Positions 5,387 to 9,335 of a stretch of 9,335 nt of DNA are shown piece by piece. The stretch's first letter is position 1, and each line of letters begins with the position of its first letter. The position numbers and the translations under genes are program-made. Location of the stretch: assembly GCA_021825035.1 (NCBI GenBank), contig JAKAIQ010000072.1, positions 1 to 9,335 of the forward strand. Direction: 5' to 3'. The notes beneath the pieces were generated by a model. The model was not told the origin of the DNA and made no database searches. It saw only the letters and a list, made by a program, of their open reading frames with translations. The stretch comes from Deltaproteobacteria bacterium (lineage in GTDB: Bacteria; Desulfobacterota; GWC2-55-46).

Positions 5387-7378
5387 ATGAAATGTTTGCC
5401 ATACGGGCGCTCGGCAAAGAGAAGATTGTCGGTTATCCTGTGCCTGATGATGACGCTCTTGCTTTCCGGCCATTTGATGTGTTTGACCGCTTTTGCCAAA
5501 GAGCAGCCGCCGGAAAAAAGGGAGGGAAAGGTTGAACTCAATTTCGTCGATGTCGATATCGCGACTGTAGCCAATTTCATCAGCAAGATCACCGGTAAGA
5601 ATTTCATATATGACGACAGGGTAACCGGGAAGGTCACCATAGTGGCGCCAACGCGTATAAGCATTGATGAGGCTTTCGACCTTTTTACATCGGTGCTTGA
5701 ACTTAAAGGGTATTCTACCGTCTTTACGGGGACCGCTTACAAGATAGTGCCCACCGGCGGCATAAAGCAGGACCCGATGAAGGTCGTTAATGACGGTTTC
5801 AGGGTTAATGATTCCTACATAGCGCGCCTTGTCTCCCTTGCGTTCGTTCAGAGCCAGGACATATTGCCGATGATACAGCCCCTTATTTCGAAGGAAGGTT
5901 ACGTTGCCGCCTTCGGCAGGGGAAATGAGCTTCTTATCATTGACAGCGCATTGAACGTGGAGAAGATACTCAATATCATAAAGCTCGTCGATATTCAGCC
6001 GCAGGGATATACTCCGGAAGTGGTTTACCTCAAGTACGGGCAGGCCGAGGACATAGCTCAGATATTAAGGCAGATAAGGCCGGGATCAAGGCAGTCGATG
6101 ATCAAGATGACGCCGCAGCCGCCTGCCGTAGCCGAAGGGGCGGGACCGGTGGCCGACAAAAGGCTTAATGCGCTTATACTCTTCGGGTCGCCGGAAGAAA
6201 ACGCCGAGTACAAGAGACTCATAAGAATACTCGACGTGTCTCCGCCGGAGGCCAGCTCCCGGATTAACGTATATTACCTGGAGAACGCCGAGGCCGCGGA
6301 GATGGCAAAGGTGCTTGACGGCGTTCTCAAGCCAGCCGGCCCTGGCGCTCCGGCGCCAGGGCCGGCTGGCGCATCTATCAAAGCCCCGATGGCGGAATTC
6401 GCCGGACGGATAGCCATTACGCCGGACAAGGCGTCCAATTCACTCATCATAATGGCTTCGCCAGAGGATTATCTGAATATAGTCCAGGTCATAAAAAAGC
6501 TCGACAGGCGTCCGAAACAGGTATTCGTGGAGGCCATGATAGCGGAAGTCTCGATAGATAAGACCTTGAACCTCGGGGCCAACTGGCGAGCGACCGCGAC
6601 GGCCAATGGAAAACCTCTCTTAATAGGCGGTGTCGGCACTATCGACTCTACCGCGGTACAGAACATAGTTCAGGGTATGACAGGTTTTTCTCTTGGGGGC
6701 GTGGCGAACTTCCTTAACATCCCCGTAACGGCGCCTGACGGCACCATGACTACCCTCAGCGTACCCGGCTTTGCGGCCCTGTTCAATATGTCCTTGTTCA
6801 AGGACGTCGTAGATGTGCTTTCCACACCGCATATACTTACGAGCGACAACAAGGAAGCCGAGATCATGGTCGGAGAGAACGTTCCTTTCTTGAGTCAGTT
6901 CGAAGCCACGTCAACCATCGGGGCGCCGCCCGTAGAATCGATAGAAAGAAAGGATGTCGGTATTACGCTCCGGATAAAGCCGCAGATAAGCGAGGGGAAT
7001 TTCATTAAGCTCGACATATACCAGGAGATATCGGCCATAGCCCCGTCTTCCACCGCAGGCGTTACGGCGACAGACATAATCACGACAAAGAGGTCCGCCA
7101 AGACTACCGTCGTGGTGAAGACCAATCAAACGGTCGTCATCGGCGGGCTTATCCAGAACAAAGAGACTAAAAACATTCAGAAAGTGCCGATCCTCGGCGA
7201 TATCCCCCTTCTCGGTTGGCTCTTTAAATCAACGACGACTGAATATACCAAGACGAACGTCCTGGTTTATCTTACACCTACGATAATCACGGACTTTCAG
7301 GATCTCGAGCAACTGAGAGAAAGGAAAAAGGAGGAATTCGATAAAAATTCGGTCGATATGGATAAGGAAAAAAAGTAA
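5387..7378 (+). CDS. gspD: GspD, type II secretion outer-membrane secretin
   Basis: A 663-residue secretin that forms the multimeric outer-membrane channel. It has a Sec signal peptide (basic KRR at 11-13, hydrophobic core to about 33) with likely cleavage after AFA (A37). Domains in order: N0 (about 47-120, LNFVDVDIATVANFISKITGK), N1 (about 141-204), N2 (about 209-285, VVYLKYGQAEDIAQIL), N3 (about 291-372, INVYYLENAEAAEMAKVL) and the secretin barrel (about 374-634, VFVEAMIAEVSI to VYLTPTII), with the secretin motif VPILGDIPLLGWLFKST (600-616). N3 contains a Pro/Ala/Gly insert (316-329). After the barrel only about 29 charged residues follow, lacking the helical S-domain that binds the GspS pilotin in enteric secretins. 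No lipobox is seen at the signal peptide. Confidence 0.97.
   Translation: MKCLPYGRSAKRRLSVILCLMMTLLLSGHLMCLTAFAKEQPPEKREGKVELNFVDVDIATVANFISKITGKNFIYDDRVTGKVTIVAPTRISIDEAFDLFTSVLELKGYSTVFTGTAYKIVPTGGIKQDPMKVVNDGFRVNDSYIARLVSLAFVQSQDILPMIQPLISKEGYVAAFGRGNELLIIDSALNVEKILNIIKLVDIQPQGYTPEVVYLKYGQAEDIAQILRQIRPGSRQSMIKMTPQPPAVAEGAGPVADKRLNALILFGSPEENAEYKRLIRILDVSPPEASSRINVYYLENAEAAEMAKVLDGVLKPAGPGAPAPGPAGASIKAPMAEFAGRIAITPDKASNSLIIMASPEDYLNIVQVIKKLDRRPKQVFVEAMIAEVSIDKTLNLGANWRATATANGKPLLIGGVGTIDSTAVQNIVQGMTGFSLGGVANFLNIPVTAPDGTMTTLSVPGFAALFNMSLFKDVVDVLSTPHILTSDNKEAEIMVGENVPFLSQFEATSTIGAPPVESIERKDVGITLRIKPQISEGNFIKLDIYQEISAIAPSSTAGVTATDIITTKRSAKTTVVVKTNQTVVIGGLIQNKETKNIQKVPILGDIPLLGWLFKSTTTEYTKTNVLVYLTPTIITDFQDLEQLRERKKEEFDKNSVDMDKEKK
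6331..6370. repeat. Perfect 18-bp inverted repeat with TCCG loop inside gspD
   Basis: The arm GCCAGCCGGCCCTGGCGC (6331-6348) is repeated exactly as its reverse complement at 6353-6370, with loop TCCG at 6349-6352. In RNA this gives an 18-bp, GC-rich stem closed by a C-G pair around a UCCG loop, a member of the very stable UNCG tetraloop class. It is wholly in frame within gspD and encodes the PAGPGAPAPGPAG linker of the N3 domain. No T-run follows, so it is not an intrinsic terminator. Confidence 0.9.
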
Positions 7379-7413
7379 GCTTTCGGATGCAACATACACA
7401 TTGATACGCAAAA

Positions 7414-7453
7414 AGTGCCCGCCTTTGCCTGCCCTTCAAAGGGACGGACCACT
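7414..7453 (+). other. Imperfect stem-loop in the gspD-gspE intergenic gap
   Basis: The 96-bp non-coding gap 7379-7474 can fold its centre into an interrupted stem: AGTG (7414-7417) with CACT (7450-7453), CCG (7419-7421) with CGG (7445-7447), and CCTTTG (7422-7427) with CAAAGG (7437-7442), loop 7428-7436. That is 13 pairs with two small bulges. It is not followed by a T-run and ends about 27 bases before the preferred gspE start. It could act as a transcript-stability or translation-control element between gspD and gspE; this is inference, and chance pairing is possible. I see no convincing promoter or riboswitch in the gap. Confidence 0.3.
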
Positions 7454-7469
7454 GAGGGCTTCATTCAAT

Positions 7470-7473
7470 AGGA
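7470..7473 (+). promoter_or_regulatory. Ribosome binding site deciding the gspE start
   Basis: AGGA at 7470-7473 is the only Shine-Dalgarno-like sequence near gspE. It leaves one base before GTG 7475, too close to work, but seven bases before GTG 7481. An in-frame TAG at 7469-7471 excludes any start further upstream, and the ATG at 7473 stops at once. This favours GTG 7481 over GTG 7475. Confidence 0.55.
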
Positions 7474-7480
7474 TGTGACC

Positions 7481-9007
7481 GTGGAGCGAAAGAGTTCCTC
7501 ATTGGCCTTTAAGGACAAGATACAAGACAGCGACGTAAGCCTTGAGTTTCTTGAAAAGCTGCCGCTCGCGTTTGTAAAGAAGAATCTCGTATTCCCGCTC
7601 CACAAAGAAGACGGCGTTCTCCTTGTGGCGGTCTCCGATCCAGGGAGCCTCTTTGCGCTCGATGACATACGAAGGGTCGCCGGAGAGCCGGTCGAGCCGG
7701 TGCTGGTGCCTGCAAAGGAGGTGCTTGGAGCGATACACAGGTTTTATGAGAGGTTGTCCGGCTCCGCCGAGGAGGTTATAAGCGAGCTTGGGGGAGAAAG
7801 CCTCGAGACCATAGCGCATCAGTGGGACGAGCCGAAGGATCTCCTTGACCTCGCTGACGAGGCCCCGATAATAAGGCTTTTGAATTCGCTTCTTTTCCAG
7901 GCCGTGAAGGAAAGGGCGAGCGACATACACATAGAGCCTTTTGAACGGGCGATAGAAGTGCGCTTCAGGCGTGATGGCATACTGTTTCCGATACTTGCGC
8001 CGCCCAAGATAATACAGGAAGCTCTCGTATCAAGGGTTAAGATAATGGCCTCGCTCGATATAGCCGAGAAGAGGCTCCCGCAGGATGGGAGGATAAGGCT
8101 GCTTGTCGCAGGAAAGGACGTCGATGTAAGGGTGTCGATCGTTCCGACGTCATTCGGCGAAAGAGTGGTATTAAGGCTTCTCGACAGAAAAACCGGTTCC
8201 GTCAGCCTCTCCCATCTGGGTCTTGACGACTCGCATGTGGCGTCTCTCGAAGCTCTCCTTCTTCGTAATCATGGCATAATACTCGTTACCGGCCCTACTG
8301 GTTCCGGCAAGACTACCACGCTCTATGCGTCTCTTAACCGTATAAATACAAGGGAGAGAAACGTCATAACCGTTGAGGACCCGGTAGAATACCAGCTTCA
8401 CGGAGTCGGCCAGATACAGGTGAATACCAAGGTCGGGCTGACTTTCGCAGCCGGGTTACGCTCGATATTGAGGCAGGACCCGGATGTCATAATGGTAGGC
8501 GAGATAAGGGACATGGAAACGGCTGAGATGGCCATACAGGCCTCTTTGACCGGACATTTAGTGCTCTCCACCCTCCATACCAATGATGCCCCTTCCGCGG
8601 TGACGAGGCTCGTCGACATGGGGATTCAGCCGTTTCTTCTGTCTTCATCGCTTGTTGCGGTGCTGGCTCAAAGGCTTGTGCGAGTGCTCTGCAAGGAATG
8701 TATGATAAGCTACGAGCCGGCTGACGAAGAAAGGGCGCTTTTCACGTCCGTTCCTCCGCGCCTCTTCAGGCCAGGGGGGTGTGAGAAGTGCCTGAATACC
8801 GGTTTTAACGGTCAGACCGGCATTGTCGAGTTCATGGCCGTTGACCATGAAATGAGGAACGTGATACTTAAGAACACGGACTCCACAACGATCAAGGACT
8901 ATGCTATTGCAAAGGGCATGAAGACCTTGAGGGAGGATGGCCTCTCCAAGGCCGCGCTCGGGATTACGAGCCTTGACGAGATAGTGCGGGTAACTCAAAA
9001 CGATTGA
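7481..9007 (+). CDS. gspE: GspE, type II secretion assembly ATPase
   Basis: A 508-residue hexameric cytoplasmic ATPase (510 if GTG 7475 is used) that powers pseudopilus assembly and docks on GspL and GspF. Positions below count from GTG 7481. An N1E domain (about 20-90) is followed by an acidic linker and the N2E domain (about 126-235, SDIHIEPFERAIEVRFRRDG). The catalytic domain has Walker A GPTGSGKTT (271-279), the Asp box VITVEDPVEY (295-304), Walker B ILRQDPDVIMVGEIRD (329-344) and the His box GHLVLSTLHTNDA (358-370). A four-cysteine zinc site is CKEC (404-407) with CEKC (434-437). The usual GRxGI after it reads GQTGI, so the common Arg is Gln. All catalytic motifs are intact, and length matches the family. 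The paralogue PilB is a less likely alternative given the neighbours. Confidence 0.96.
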   Translation: MERKSSSLAFKDKIQDSDVSLEFLEKLPLAFVKKNLVFPLHKEDGVLLVAVSDPGSLFALDDIRRVAGEPVEPVLVPAKEVLGAIHRFYERLSGSAEEVISELGGESLETIAHQWDEPKDLLDLADEAPIIRLLNSLLFQAVKERASDIHIEPFERAIEVRFRRDGILFPILAPPKIIQEALVSRVKIMASLDIAEKRLPQDGRIRLLVAGKDVDVRVSIVPTSFGERVVLRLLDRKTGSVSLSHLGLDDSHVASLEALLLRNHGIILVTGPTGSGKTTTLYASLNRINTRERNVITVEDPVEYQLHGVGQIQVNTKVGLTFAAGLRSILRQDPDVIMVGEIRDMETAEMAIQASLTGHLVLSTLHTNDAPSAVTRLVDMGIQPFLLSSSLVAVLAQRLVRVLCKECMISYEPADEERALFTSVPPRLFRPGGCEKCLNTGFNGQTGIVEFMAVDHEMRNVILKNTDSTTIKDYAIAKGMKTLREDGLSKAALGITSLDEIVRVTQND

Positions 9008-9008
9008 G

Positions 9009-9023
9009 AAGCCGTGACGGCTT
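9009..9023 (+). other. Short inverted repeat just after the gspE stop
   Basis: AAGCCGT (9009-9015) and ACGGCTT (9017-9023) are exact reverse complements around a single G, able to form a six-pair hairpin with a TGA loop. It starts two bases after the gspE stop codon and lies in the 41-bp gap before gspF. No T-run follows, so termination is unlikely; a role in transcript stability or in limiting gspF translation is possible but unproven. Confidence 0.4.
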
Positions 9024-9048
9024 ATGTGCGGAGAGTTGATGGAATAAA

Positions 9049-9335
9049 ATGCCTATCTTTCAGTACAAAGCATATAATGCCGCAGGAAAAGAGGTGGCGG
9101 GAGAGATAGAAGCGCCAAGCCTTAAAGACGCCACCGAAAGGCTCAGGAACGAATCCCTTTATCCAAGGACTATTCTTCTTCAAACCGTTCGCATCGGGAA
9201 GTTCGGCCGTCGGGAGAAGGTTTCGTTAAGTGATCTTGCCGCCATGACGCGGCAGCTTGCCACGCTTATAAGCTCCGGCAGCGCCCTTTTCGACGCTCTT
9301 TCTACCCTCTCCGAAGAAGAGGAGAACGCCGCGCT
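9049..9335 (+). CDS. gspF: GspF, type II secretion inner-membrane platform protein (5' end only)
   Basis: The first 95 residues of a protein cut by the right edge. It opens with MPIFQYKAYNAAGKEVAGEI, the classic start of GspF/PilC platform proteins, followed by the LKDATERLRNESLYP segment. The first T2SSF repeat domain begins at about 63 with LAAMTRQLATLISSGSALFDAL, where the family commonly has a Gly-Leu-Pro-Leu turn; here it reads SGSAL. GspF is a polytopic inner-membrane protein that contacts GspE and GspL and guides pseudopilin addition; its membrane helices lie outside the window. An in-frame TGA at 9037-9039 confirms ATG 9049 as the first start. A weak GGA (9041-9043) lies five bases upstream. 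Confidence 0.94.
   Translation, partial: MPIFQYKAYNAAGKEVAGEIEAPSLKDATERLRNESLYPRTILLQTVRIGKFGRREKVSLSDLAAMTRQLATLISSGSALFDALSTLSEEEENAA

Noticed and set aside
7379..7474. Possible cyclic-di-GMP riboswitch or intrinsic terminator after gspD
   Set aside because: The conserved GEMM core is not found on the plus strand, and no hairpin in the gap is followed by a T-run.

Overview
The window is one strand-consistent stretch of a type II secretion system (T2SS, general secretory pathway) gene cluster. Ten genes lie head to tail on the plus strand: gspI (3' end only), gspJ, gspK, gspL, gspM, gspN, gspC, gspD, gspE and gspF (5' end only). The eight complete genes have no visible frameshift, internal stop or mobile element. 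I see no RNA gene, CRISPR array or convincing intrinsic terminator. Long open frames on the minus strand lie opposite these genes and look like shadows.

The host is a Gram-negative (diderm) bacterium, because the cluster encodes an outer-membrane secretin and inner-membrane assembly proteins. By eye the G+C content is near one half, with heavy use of AGG for arginine and ATA for isoleucine, most clearly in gspE. A secretin with a short C-terminal tail and a GspN of the kind seen in Leptospira and deltaproteobacteria suggest a deltaproteobacterial or Nitrospirota-like lineage rather than an enteric one. This placement is inference.

Layout: 2-124 is the GspI C-terminus. 125-1791 holds the minor pseudopilins GspJ and GspK, which with GspI form the pseudopilus tip; a 119-bp AT-rich spacer separates them. 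1791-4479 encodes the inner-membrane proteins GspL (actin-like fold plus one membrane helix), GspM and GspN, with 1-nt and 8-nt overlaps or a 6-nt gap. 4519-7378 encodes GspC (HR and PDZ domains) and the secretin GspD, which together connect the inner membrane to the outer-membrane channel. 7481-9007 encodes the assembly ATPase GspE, after a 96-bp non-coding gap, and gspF (platform protein) begins at 9049.

Together these proteins build a machine in which GspE, docked on GspL and GspF, drives assembly of a pseudopilus capped by GspI/J/K, pushing folded periplasmic proteins out through GspD. The order I-J-K-L-M-N-C-D-E-F is a circular permutation of the textbook C-to-N order.

The most distinctive non-coding-type signal is a perfect 18-bp inverted repeat with a TCCG loop inside gspD (6331-6370), encoding a Pro/Ala/Gly linker in the N3 domain. 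A 14-bp perfect palindrome lies in the equivalent low-complexity linker of gspC. I found no evidence of a novel system beyond the T2SS.
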